Positions 7,514 to 13,019 of a DNA stretch of 13,019 bases are shown piece by piece. This DNA is from Desulfobulbaceae bacterium UBA5173 (GTDB taxonomy: Bacteria; Desulfobacterota; Desulfobulbia; Desulfobulbales; Desulfobulbaceae), in assembly GCA_002413355.1 (NCBI GenBank), contig DHWV01000046.1, forward strand, positions 1 through 13,019, given 5' to 3'. Position 1 is the stretch's first letter; every line of letters begins with the position of its first letter. The notes beneath the pieces were generated by a model. That model saw only the letters and a list, made by a program, of their open reading frames with translations, made no database searches and had not been told where the DNA came from. Both the position numbers and the translations under genes were made by a program.

Positions 7514-7592
7514 CAGCAGTTGCTGCTGTCTGCTGCGCAGAAAAAATGGCACACTGACACGGGCCGCGCTTGCCGATGGCCCGGTCATTTTT
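7514..7592 (+). ncRNA. Structured leader or small RNA with terminator-like end
   Basis: Three hairpins lie back to back just after the predicted transcription start. CAGCAG-TTG-CTGCTG occupies 7514-7528. TCTGC-TGC-GCAGA occupies 7529-7541. A larger stem pairs TGAC (7555-7558) plus CGGGCC (7560-7565) with GGCCCG plus GTCA (7578-7587), with one bulged A and a 12-base loop, and runs straight into TTTTT (7588-7592). The last stem has the form of an intrinsic terminator, placed 34 bases before the lipoprotein ATG. It may be a short RNA ending at 7592, or an attenuator of the operon. No riboswitch class is recognised. Five T's make it a weak terminator, so a chance fold is possible. Confidence 0.4.
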
Positions 7593-7626
7593 GATGATCC
7601 TTTCAACTGGACAATGGAGAGCGATT

Positions 7627-8499
7627 ATGAATATACCCCGAAGCCCGCTGATAATTCCAGCTATCAGTCTCCTGCTGATGAGTGGATGCGTGACCGCACC
7701 GCCCAAAAGCGAGTACACAGCCTTGGCTCAAGCTGGTTCTGACTATGCAGTGGCGGTCGATAAAGTGCTAACGGCCGCTGGTGCAGCCCATGTTGATGCA
7801 ACCTCATGGAGTTTGGTCCAAGTCAAAGACATGGCTGGCGTGGTGAGCGCGGAGAAGTATAGCACGCTGGCGGAAAAGGAAAAGAAGCTGCTGATGACAA
7901 TGCGGCAGCTCAAGGAGAGCACACAGCTACTGGCCGATTATTTTGCCCAGCTTGAGCTGCTGTCCTCCGCTGATGCTCCTGGCGAGACCAAGGACGCGGT
8001 CGGTCATCTGGTTGATAGCATGAATAAGCTGGCGGATGAAGTGCATGTCGCTTCGCCAGAACTGTTCAAGGCCCTGCCGCAGCTGGCGAAGATCGCTGTC
8101 AGCACGAGGATCGATGCGGCGTTGCAACGGGAGCTTACCGCCCGTCAAACCCTGATCCGCACTCAGATGCTCCTGCATGAGCAGCTATTGAAGGAGGTGG
8201 GAGAAAACCTTGCCAGCTCGTTGACAACAGAAGCCGCTTTGCGGGATGAGCTGCTGGTGAGAAAGCCGCTCCTGAGCGAAAAACCTCTGGACAGCCCTGA
8301 GGACTGGGTTGCCAAACGCCGGACAGCGATGCTGCTGGCTGAAGAGTCGAAAGATGTCAAAGATGCATCTAAGGCTGCGGAGGAAATGCGTCTGGCTTTT
8401 GAGCAACTGCTGACAGGCAAGGATGTGGAAAATCGCATCCGGGCACTGGTAGGCAGAATCAGAAACATTCTGACTGCAATTCATGCGGTCAATTCTTAG
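7627..8499 (+). CDS. Helical lipoprotein of unknown function
   Basis: This 290-residue lipoprotein starts at ATG 7627, preceded by GGAGAG at the right distance; upstream in-frame ATGs lack this and would bury the signal sequence. The signal part runs MNIPRSPLIIPAISLLLMSGC, a lipobox LMSGC with lipidated Cys21, followed by Val, which does not signal inner-membrane retention. The rest is almost all predicted helix with heptad-like Leu/Ala spacing: about 33-80, 85-125 (KEKKLLMTMRQLKESTQLLA), 130-165, 170-220 (RELTARQTLIRTQMLLHEQL) and a C-terminal stretch ending RIRALVGRIRNILTAIHAV. It is probably an elongated helical bundle anchored in the outer membrane. I do not recognise the family. It sits 12 bases before a 110-residue gene and shares its terminator, so the two probably act together. 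Confidence 0.85.
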   Translation: MNIPRSPLIIPAISLLLMSGCVTAPPKSEYTALAQAGSDYAVAVDKVLTAAGAAHVDATSWSLVQVKDMAGVVSAEKYSTLAEKEKKLLMTMRQLKESTQLLADYFAQLELLSSADAPGETKDAVGHLVDSMNKLADEVHVASPELFKALPQLAKIAVSTRIDAALQRELTARQTLIRTQMLLHEQLLKEVGENLASSLTTEAALRDELLVRKPLLSEKPLDSPEDWVAKRRTAMLLAEESKDVKDASKAAEEMRLAFEQLLTGKDVENRIRALVGRIRNILTAIHAVNS

Positions 8500-8511
8500 G
8501 AGGATGCGGAT

Positions 8512-8844
8512 ATGGACAGAACTGCCGAGCTGCTGCGCACAGTGAAGAATATCGAGACCTATCTGCTTCTGTCACGCGATTTTCGCGCTTGGCTCCAGCA
8601 TCGCAGTCCCAAGGAAAAAGCACTGTGGAGTGACAAAATCCTTGAAATTATGACATACAGGATGCAGCTGGAAAACAAGCAGCTCACCGTGCTGGCTGAT
8701 GCGTTCGACAAACTTGCTCCTGAGTTGAAAACAGGGACAGCGGCGTTGAAAGAGGAACTGACAAAGCTGGAGAAATTCATCCACGCGATTGATACATTGA
8801 GCAAAGTAGTCGGCGTGATTGCCAAGGCAGTCAAGGTGCTGTAG
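8512..8844 (+). CDS. Small helical protein partnered with the lipoprotein
   Basis: This 110-residue protein has no signal peptide or convincing membrane span. A strong ribosome site (AGGAGG, 8499-8504) supports ATG 8512 and overlaps the end of the lipoprotein gene. The sequence looks wholly helical: TAELLRTVKNIETYLLLSRD, a basic middle (RAWLQHRSPKEKALW), then ALKEELTKLEKFIHAIDTL and an amphipathic tail (SKVVGVIAKAVKVL). The tail loosely echoes the lipoprotein's C-terminus (IRNILTAIHAV), with similar F/L-x-x-AI-H spacing, but the match is too short to prove relatedness. Possible roles include a cytoplasmic partner or a peripheral membrane protein via the tail; none is supported directly. The gene is followed by a strong terminator. 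Function unknown. Confidence 0.8.
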   Translation: MDRTAELLRTVKNIETYLLLSRDFRAWLQHRSPKEKALWSDKILEIMTYRMQLENKQLTVLADAFDKLAPELKTGTAALKEELTKLEKFIHAIDTLSKVVGVIAKAVKVL

Positions 8845-8854
8845 CAGCACAGTC

Positions 8855-8901
8855 AACACGCTCCGGCTTACGGATTGCAATTCGTGGGCCGGGTGTTTTT
8901 T
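8855..8901 (+). terminator. Intrinsic terminator of the lipoprotein operon
   Basis: AACAC (8855-8859) and CCGGC (8863-8867) pair with GCCGG (8888-8892) and GTGTT (8893-8897), with GCT bulged. The loop can extend the stem through ACGGA/TTCGT. A six-T run (8896-8901) follows directly. It lies 11 bases after the stop of the 110-residue gene. Confidence 0.7.
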
Positions 8902-8966
8902 CCCCTTCCCGCGCTGTCCACAGTTCTTCCCTCAGCATGATTTCGCCAGCAGCCGCAGTAAGATCC

Positions 8967-8995
8967 TTGACAAAGGACGTGGTTCGCCTTACGCT
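8967..8995 (+). promoter_or_regulatory. Candidate promoter of rimO
   Basis: A perfect -35 TTGACA (8967-8972) is spaced 17 bases from TACGCT (8990-8995), a poor -10 (three of six). Start would be near 9002, giving a leader of about 50 bases. The terminator just upstream means rimO needs its own promoter, which supports this choice. Confidence 0.4.
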
Positions 8996-9054
8996 GCCGA
9001 AAAATATTTTCCCCCACAGCAAAGATTTCATTCAGCGTCACATTCATTGCCGTC

Positions 9055-10380
9055 ATGAAAACACTGCACCTCACCAGCCTTGGCTGCGCAAAAAACTTAG
9101 TTGATTCCGAGCTGATGCTTGGTGCCCTTGAACTCAGCGGCTGGCGGGCAGTGGCAGACCCGGCAGAGGCCGAGCTGCTGCTGGTCAACACCTGCGGCTT
9201 CATCCGTCCGGCAGTAGAGGAGGCGGTGGATGAAATTCTTCGCTTAGCTGAATTGAAGCAGGCTGACCCGGCGAAAAAACTGGTGGTGACTGGCTGCCTT
9301 GTCCAACGCTATGGCAAAGACTTGCAGGCCGAGTTGCACGAGGTGGATTTGTTCGTCGGCATTGACGACCAGCAGCGGCTGCCTGAGCTGATCAGCCGTC
9401 TGCCGGAGGGGAAGAACGGACTGATTCTGCATCAGCCTTCCTGCGCGCTGATCAGTAGCGCGATGCCACGCCGTTTGTCCACGCCGTTCTTCCGTAGCTG
9501 GATGAAGATCACCGAGGGCTGTGACAACCGCTGCACTTACTGCATGATTCCGACCATCCGGGGCAATCTGCGCAGCCGCCCTGCCGCTGATCTGGTCACG
9601 GAAGCCCGCGCTCTGGAGCAAGCCGGAGTGAAGGAGCTGTGCCTGATCGCCCAAGACCTCACCGCCTACGGCAGCGATTTCAGCAGCAGTCTGGCGGCAA
9701 TGCTCCGTCTGCTGCTCAAGGAGACCAGCCTGCCGTGGATGCGTCTGCTTTACCTGTATCCCGCCTCAGTTACCGATGAATTGCTGGAGCTGATGGCCGC
9801 CCAGCCGCGTCTTGTCCCGTACTTGGACATTCCTTTACAGCATGTGAGCAGCAGGGTGCTGCAACGAATGAACCGCCGCTACGGCAGGCAGGAGCTGGAG
9901 CAGCTGATCTGCCGCATCCGCAGGCTGATTCCTGGCTGCGCTCTGCGCACGACGATGATGGTCGGCTTTCCCGGCGAAACCGAGCACGATGTGGAGGAGC
10001 TGCTCGACTGCCTGCAACGCTGGCAGTTGGATCATGTCGGCGTGTTTCCCTATGAGGACGAGGAAGGTGCGCCTGCGGCAGACTTTCAGCCCAAGGTGCC
10101 GGACGAGGTGAAGCAAGAACGTTTTGAACGGGTGATGGCCTTGCAGGCGGAAATCAGTCAAACCCGGCTGCAAAGGTATGTAGGCAGCGAAGTGGAAGTG
10201 TTAGTGGAAGGCGTGAGCGAGGAAACTGAGCTGTTGCTGGAAGGCCGGACCCGCTTTCAGGCCCCGGAAATTGACGGCTGCGTTTATATCAATGAAGGAG
10301 AAGCAAGCCCCGGCGACATCGTCAAAGTCCGCATCGCCGAAGCGCACATTTACGATTTGGTGGGCGGGATCATCGGCTGA
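9055..10380 (+). CDS. rimO: Ribosomal protein S12 methylthiotransferase RimO
   Basis: This 441-residue radical-SAM enzyme adds a methylthio group to the conserved aspartate of ribosomal protein S12 in the cytoplasm. The N-terminal UPF0004 domain begins TSLGCAKNLVDSE, and its three cluster-binding cysteines are Cys11, Cys47 and Cys81. The radical-SAM cluster motif is GCDNRCTYC (Cys156, Cys160, Cys163), followed by MIPTIRGNLRSR. A C-terminal TRAM domain covers about 375-440 (YVGSEVEVLVEG onward). The CAKNLVDSE signature and the length distinguish RimO from the tRNA enzyme MiaB. No Shine-Dalgarno sequence is visible before ATG 9055, so translation may be modest. The gene is monocistronic, converging on the IHF-like gene 18 bases downstream. 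Confidence 0.96.
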   Translation: MKTLHLTSLGCAKNLVDSELMLGALELSGWRAVADPAEAELLLVNTCGFIRPAVEEAVDEILRLAELKQADPAKKLVVTGCLVQRYGKDLQAELHEVDLFVGIDDQQRLPELISRLPEGKNGLILHQPSCALISSAMPRRLSTPFFRSWMKITEGCDNRCTYCMIPTIRGNLRSRPAADLVTEARALEQAGVKELCLIAQDLTAYGSDFSSSLAAMLRLLLKETSLPWMRLLYLYPASVTDELLELMAAQPRLVPYLDIPLQHVSSRVLQRMNRRYGRQELEQLICRIRRLIPGCALRTTMMVGFPGETEHDVEELLDCLQRWQLDHVGVFPYEDEEGAPAADFQPKVPDEVKQERFERVMALQAEISQTRLQRYVGSEVEVLVEGVSEETELLLEGRTRFQAPEIDGCVYINEGEASPGDIVKVRIAEAHIYDLVGGIIG

Positions 10381-10387
10381 TCCCGCC
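10363..10387. terminator. Perfect 10-bp stem between convergent genes
   Basis: GGCGGGATCA (10363-10372), a five-base loop, and TGATCCCGCC (10378-10387) form a perfect stem that includes the rimO stop codon. It lies in the 18-base gap region between the convergent rimO and IHF-like genes. No T-run follows on either strand, so it may be a weak shared terminator or a 3'-end-protecting hairpin. Confidence 0.45.
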
Positions 10388-10398
10388 GCCAGCGGGGC

Positions 10399-10701
10399 TT
10401 ACTGCTTCGTGTCCGCCTTCTGCGCCTCCTCGTCCACCCGCTCGCGCAGGTCTTTGCCCACTTTGAAGAAAGGCAGCTTTTTCGGAGCCACGTCGATCTT
10501 CTCCCCTGATTTGGGGTTGCGGCCTGTGTAGGAGCCGTATTTCTTGACCGTGAAGCTGCCGAAGCCCCGGATTTCGATGGCATCGCCTTTGACCAGAGCC
10601 TCGCTCATGGTGTCAATGATGGTTTTGGCGACCGCAGCGGTCTCACGCACCGGCAGGTTGACCTTTTCGGCCAAGGTTTCAATCAGTTCTGATTTGTTCA
10701 T
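10399..10701 (-). CDS. HU/IHF-family DNA-binding protein, IHF-beta-like
   Basis: This 100-residue nucleoid protein binds and bends DNA as a dimer. The N-terminal MNKSELIETLAEKV helix, the IEIRGFGSF saddle motif (42-50), the DNA-intercalating beta-arm tip GRNPKSGEK with Pro63, and the LPFFKVGKDLRERV end all match the family. The KSELIE start and IEIRGFGSF are closest to IHF beta. Deltaproteobacteria often carry several HU/IHF-like genes, so whether it pairs with an IHF alpha or works as a homodimer cannot be decided here. The last dozen residues (EEAQKADTKQ) are a charged extension beyond the E. coli length. ATG 10701 is preceded by GAGAG. It has its own promoter and sits 143 bases downstream of rluB. 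Confidence 0.93.
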   Translation of the reverse strand: MNKSELIETLAEKVNLPVRETAAVAKTIIDTMSEALVKGDAIEIRGFGSFTVKKYGSYTGRNPKSGEKIDVAPKKLPFFKVGKDLRERVDEEAQKADTKQ

Positions 10702-10798
10702 TTGTCAGCTCTCTCTTTCCCGGAACTGGGCCGTGCAGGCCGACCGGTGTTCATGTTGTTGCACCCGCCTCACCGGGCAAGGAATCATCATCAATCTT

Positions 10799-10827
10799 AT
10801 TATTGCAGGTATCGTTCTGATTGTAAA
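10799..10827 (-). promoter_or_regulatory. Sigma-70 promoter of the IHF-like gene
   Basis: Reading the minus strand, TTTACA (10827-10822) is spaced 17 bases from AATAAT (10804-10799); each box matches the consensus at five of six positions. Transcription would start near 10792, leaving a leader of about 90 bases before ATG 10701. It lies after the rluB stop, giving the IHF-like gene independent expression. Confidence 0.6.
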
Positions 10828-10844
10828 GGGATTTCCAGGAATAT

Positions 10845-11555
10845 TCAGGAAAATATATTTGCAATGTCAGCTTTTCCCAAAAAACGGCACTGTCCAGGCC
10901 TCAGACTGCCCAGCTTCAAGCCGCCATAAGCCGTCCGTTTGAGCCGCAGTACCGGGCAGCCAATGGCTTGAAACATCTTTCGCACCTGCCGCTTTTTGCC
11001 CTCGTGGATGACTATTTCAATCACGGCACTGTGTTGTTCCTGGTGCAGCACCCGTGTTTGCGCGGGCCACGTCATCTGCCCGTCAATAAGAATACCCTGC
11101 TCCAGCCGCCGCAGGTCAGCTTTTTGAGGAAGCTCACGCACTGTGGCTTCGTAGGTCTTTTTAACCTCAAATTTCGGATGGAGAATTTTGTTGGCCAGCT
11201 CGCCGTCATTGGTCATCATCAGCGCACCTTCGCTGTCCAAGTCAAGACGACCCACAGGAAAAAGCCTTTCCTTGATTTCTGGCGGCAGCAGCTTGCTGAC
11301 AATCGGGCGGCCTTGCGGGTCGGACAGAGTGGTGACGTAACCGCGCGGCTTATGCAGCAGCAGATAGACCTTCTCCTCCTGCCGAAGCGGCCTGCCATCG
11401 ACAGTGATAACTGTTTGGGCTGAATCAGCTTTGTAGCCTAATTCCACAACAATTTGGCCATTCACCGCCACTCGGCCCTCGGCGATGAGCTGCTCGGCGG
11501 CCCGGCGCGAGCAAATGCCTGCGCGGGCGATAATTTTTTGCAGACGTTCTTCCAT
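10845..11555 (-). CDS. rluB: 23S rRNA pseudouridine synthase RluB
   Basis: This 236-residue enzyme isomerises a uridine of 23S rRNA (U2605 in E. coli numbering for RluB). An S4 RNA-binding domain occupies about 1-60 (RLQKIIARAGICSRRAAEQLI, then GRVAVNG). The RsuA/RluB catalytic domain follows, with HKPRGYVTT (68-76), GRLDLDSEGALMMTNDG (102-118) carrying the catalytic Asp105, KKTYEA (132-137) and EGKKRQVRKMF (185-195). The HKPRGYVTT start and lack of RsuA or RluE features favour RluB; RluF is excluded by length and motif. The C-terminus is shorter than in E. coli, lacking its basic tail. ATG 11555 has no obvious ribosome site. The gene starts only about 38 bases past the terminator at 11588-11623, and no promoter could be found in that gap. 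Confidence 0.93.
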   Translation of the reverse strand: MEERLQKIIARAGICSRRAAEQLIAEGRVAVNGQIVVELGYKADSAQTVITVDGRPLRQEEKVYLLLHKPRGYVTTLSDPQGRPIVSKLLPPEIKERLFPVGRLDLDSEGALMMTNDGELANKILHPKFEVKKTYEATVRELPQKADLRRLEQGILIDGQMTWPAQTRVLHQEQHSAVIEIVIHEGKKRQVRKMFQAIGCPVLRLKRTAYGGLKLGSLRPGQCRFLGKADIANIFS

Positions 11556-11587
11556 GGTGAACTTGTGATCAGAAGAGAACGGGCATG

Positions 11588-11623
11588 AAAAAAGGCGCAG
11601 GCTGTTCAGCCCGCGCCTTTTTT
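11588..11623. terminator. Bidirectional intrinsic terminator
   Basis: GGCGC (11594-11598), an A:C mismatch, and GGCT (11600-11603) pair with AGCC (11608-11611) and GCGCC (11613-11617) around a GTTC loop. Six A's precede and six T's follow the stem, so it works in either direction. It would end transcription of the Cys-rich gene on the minus strand, 40 bases after its stop. Confidence 0.85.
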
Positions 11624-11662
11624 CAGATCATACAGACCGCCCGGAGGCAGTCGTGCTGATGC

Positions 11663-12709
11663 TTAGAACTTGAACCGCAGACCGCCGCCAAAACGTCCGT
11701 ATTCAGCCAGTCCGTCGAATTCGTCAACTGCGCTCCGTATCTCCAAGAACGCTGAAACGTTGAACGCCTTCGGATCGCCGTACACGCGTGCGCCGACATT
11801 GGCCATGACATCGAGGTCACTGTCGCCGGAATCGTCATTCACGTCGCCGGAAGTGATCCAGCCGCCGAGACCCAGCCCAACCCAGCCGTCCACATCGCCT
11901 GCCTTCCAGTTGTAGTTGGCAAACACATCCAGCATCAGTGCGTCATCGCCGTCATCGCCCTTCACCTGCGGAGCAACGCCGATCATGCCAAGGAAAGAAA
12001 CATGCTCAAATTGGCTGCCTGCGGCGAAAGGACTCCACTCTGCGCCAACCCGGCCAAAGACGTAATCCGCCGGATCCGTCTGCTTGAAATAGCCGACATC
12101 CGCAACAAAGCGCACCGGCCCCGCAGGCTTCTCCTCTTCAGTGACTTTCGGCTCTTCAACAGGCGGCAACAGACATTTTTCAGGAACGCTCTTGCACTCA
12201 GGCCGACACTTCTCGGCATTGTTCGGATTGTCCTTGCAAGTCGCCGGGCAGTCTTTGGGAAATTTGTCGCAAACATTGCAATTCAGATCCGCACAAGTCG
12301 CCGGGCATCCTTTGCCCTGCGGATTGATGAGGCACTCCGCTGAACAATCATCACAGCTAAAGCACTTGATGTCTTTGCAGATATCTGGGCAGGTTACGTC
12401 AGCAGGATTCTTTTTGCATTCCGGTGTACAGTCTGAGCAAGTCTGGCATTTAATATCTTTGCATATCTCAGGACAGCCTGGCTCGCCTGGATGCTGTTTG
12501 CAGCTTGCCGGGCATTTGTCGCAGGATGCCTGACAGTCTGGAGACTTGCAAATGTCCGGGCAACCTTTGGCATAGGGATTCTTCAAGCATTCTACTGAAC
12601 AGTCATCACACGTCCAGTGTTTTTTGCCGTGCTTGGAACCTCCTGCATAGGCAACGCCTGTCGACAGCAGCAGCAGGGCCGCAGTCTGCAGCAACATTTT
12701 TGTCTTCAT
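11663..12709 (-). CDS. Exported Cys-repeat protein with C-terminal outer-membrane beta-barrel
   Basis: This is a 348-residue two-part protein. ATG 12709 is chosen because GGAGAG lies nine bases before it and a clean signal peptide follows (MKTKMLLQTAALLLLSTGVAYA, cut after residue 22); an ATG at 12781 would bury that signal. Residues 34-179 hold thirty cysteines in five repeats; repeats 1-4 share C-x2-C-x3-C-x8-C-x3-C-x4-C, as in CPDICKDIKC. Residues 180-198 are a Pro/Glu linker. Residues 199-348 contain no cysteine and show eight amphipathic strand-like segments ending in GGGLRFKF, the terminal Phe typical of outer-membrane barrels (OmpX/OmpA size). The Cys domain would sit at the N-terminus, in the periplasm if the barrel has usual topology. 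Metal binding or a disulfide-knotted stalk are possible; neither is shown. I know no named family with this combination. Confidence 0.88.
   Translation of the reverse strand: MKTKMLLQTAALLLLSTGVAYAGGSKHGKKHWTCDDCSVECLKNPYAKGCPDICKSPDCQASCDKCPASCKQHPGEPGCPEICKDIKCQTCSDCTPECKKNPADVTCPDICKDIKCFSCDDCSAECLINPQGKGCPATCADLNCNVCDKFPKDCPATCKDNPNNAEKCRPECKSVPEKCLLPPVEEPKVTEEEKPAGPVRFVADVGYFKQTDPADYVFGRVGAEWSPFAAGSQFEHVSFLGMIGVAPQVKGDDGDDALMLDVFANYNWKAGDVDGWVGLGLGGWITSGDVNDDSGDSDLDVMANVGARVYGDPKAFNVSAFLEIRSAVDEFDGLAEYGRFGGGLRFKF
12173..12610 (-). repeat. Five tandem six-cysteine repeats
   Basis: These encode residues 34-179 of the Cys-rich protein. Cysteines fall at 34, 37, 41, 50, 54, 59; 63, 66, 70, 79, 83, 88; 91, 94, 98, 107, 111, 116; 119, 122, 126, 135, 139, 144; and in the diverged fifth copy 147, 154, 158, 168, 172, 179. 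Copies 2 and 3 both encode (E/D)ICKDIKC with different synonymous codons, so the protein pattern, not the DNA, is conserved. Confidence 0.9.
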
Positions 12710-12810
12710 CTTCCAACTCTCCTTTTCTGTTAATTTTTTTCTCGTCTTCGTCTGATGTTCTGGCATCTCCGTGGAAATCAAGCGAAATGAGCGTCAACTT
12801 TTATCTGTTT

Positions 12811-12839
12811 GTTATATAATTTCTTCCGCAATCTGGCAA
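12811..12839 (-). promoter_or_regulatory. Sigma-70 promoter of the Cys-rich gene
   Basis: On the minus strand TTGCCA (12839-12834) is spaced exactly 17 bases from TATAAC (12816-12811). The boxes match the consensus at four and five positions. Transcription would start near 12804, with a leader of about 95 bases before ATG 12709. Confidence 0.6.
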
Positions 12840-13019
12840 GGCAAAAACGAAGGTGGTTTTGCTTCATTTTGCAAATGATACGGCAGGAAAAACAGGAGGC
12901 TTCCGGGTATCCTGTATTATTCAGTGCGCTGGCAAGACTGGAATGGCTAACCGGCATCAGACGGATGAAGTAGACCTCTTGCATAAGTTGTGTCCCGTAT
13001 GGCAATCTATGCACATGAG
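12840..13019. other. Right-edge stretch without a supported gene
   Basis: From the promoter to the window end I see no convincing coding sequence, RNA gene or terminator. A 78-codon minus-strand frame starting at 13014 lacks a recognisable motif and runs through the promoter. Together with the 12710-12839 leader and promoter this makes about 310 bases without a gene. Confidence 0.5.

Larger units (their letters stand above)
7215..7626. other. 412-bp divergent intergenic region
   Basis: This lies between the minus-strand phosphopantetheinyl transferase and the plus-strand lipoprotein. No open frame here looks like a protein. It is A+T richer than the flanking genes. It holds a 17-base palindrome (7280-7296), a plus-strand sigma-70-like promoter (7476-7505) and a run of three hairpins ending in T's (7514-7592). 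A TATATT box on the minus strand near 7250-7262 could serve the left operon, but no acceptable -35 is paired with it. Confidence 0.7.

Noticed and set aside
7491..7742. An 83-codon plus-strand frame beginning MWCLNKVISSCCC, considered as a cysteine-rich leader peptide for attenuation.
   Set aside because: Its ATG lies upstream of the predicted transcription start, it has no ribosome site, and it runs far into the lipoprotein gene.
8831..9203. Minus-strand frames between the lipoprotein operon and rimO, considered as a decayed gene.
   Set aside because: None shows a known motif, they are interrupted by stops in each frame, and they overlap the terminator, promoter and rimO start.
12979..13010. 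AGACCTCTTGCATAAG near the right edge, faintly like the terminal repeat of some IS5-type elements.
   Set aside because: Only one possible end is in the window, with no transposase fragment or target duplication; the resemblance is from memory and weak.
12778..13014. A 78-codon minus-strand frame at the right edge.
   Set aside because: No family motif or ribosome site, and it covers the promoter of the Cys-rich gene.

Overview
The window looks like an ordinary chromosomal segment of a Gram-negative bacterium. It encodes lipoproteins with lipoboxes, a signal-peptide protein ending in a phenylalanine-terminated beta-barrel, an IHF-beta-like protein and RimO. G+C content is moderate (mid-50s by eye). 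The gene mix and protein style suggest a deltaproteobacterial/Desulfobacterota origin, perhaps Desulfobulbales, but that is a guess. I see no rRNA, tRNA, CRISPR array, prophage or complete insertion sequence.

Left part (68-7214, all minus strand): transcription would run from a 4'-phosphopantetheinyl transferase (7214-6471) into six tightly packed genes. These are a DUF2301-type membrane protein, a large GT-B glycosyltransferase with a duplicated C-terminal module, a ZIP metal transporter, a DUF5329 (YfeK-like) exported protein, a small lipoprotein, and a fused class II aldolase/short-chain dehydrogenase. Several junctions overlap by 1-4 bases (TGATG or ATGA), so this is very probably one translationally coupled operon. 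Its functions are mixed: sugar transfer, sugar-phosphate or hydroxy-aldehyde breakdown, metal uptake and envelope proteins.

Middle (7215-9054): a 412-bp divergent intergenic region holds a 17-base palindrome, a candidate sigma-70 promoter and a compact run of three hairpins ending in five T's. The T-run lies 34 bases before a plus-strand lipoprotein gene. That gene is followed 12 bases later by a 110-residue helical protein, and a clear intrinsic terminator closes the pair. I recognise neither protein. A leader with a perfect -35 box precedes rimO.

Right part (9055-13019): rimO (plus) converges on an IHF-beta-like gene (minus). Between them a perfect 10-bp stem spans the rimO stop codon. Upstream of the IHF-like gene on the minus strand lies rluB. 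Beyond a bidirectional terminator is the most unusual gene: an exported protein with thirty cysteines in five 25-33-residue repeats, joined by a Pro/Glu linker to a probable eight-stranded outer-membrane beta-barrel. It has its own good sigma-70 promoter. RimO, RluB and the IHF-like protein are housekeeping functions (ribosomal protein and rRNA modification, nucleoid architecture). The last 190 bases hold nothing I can support as a gene.
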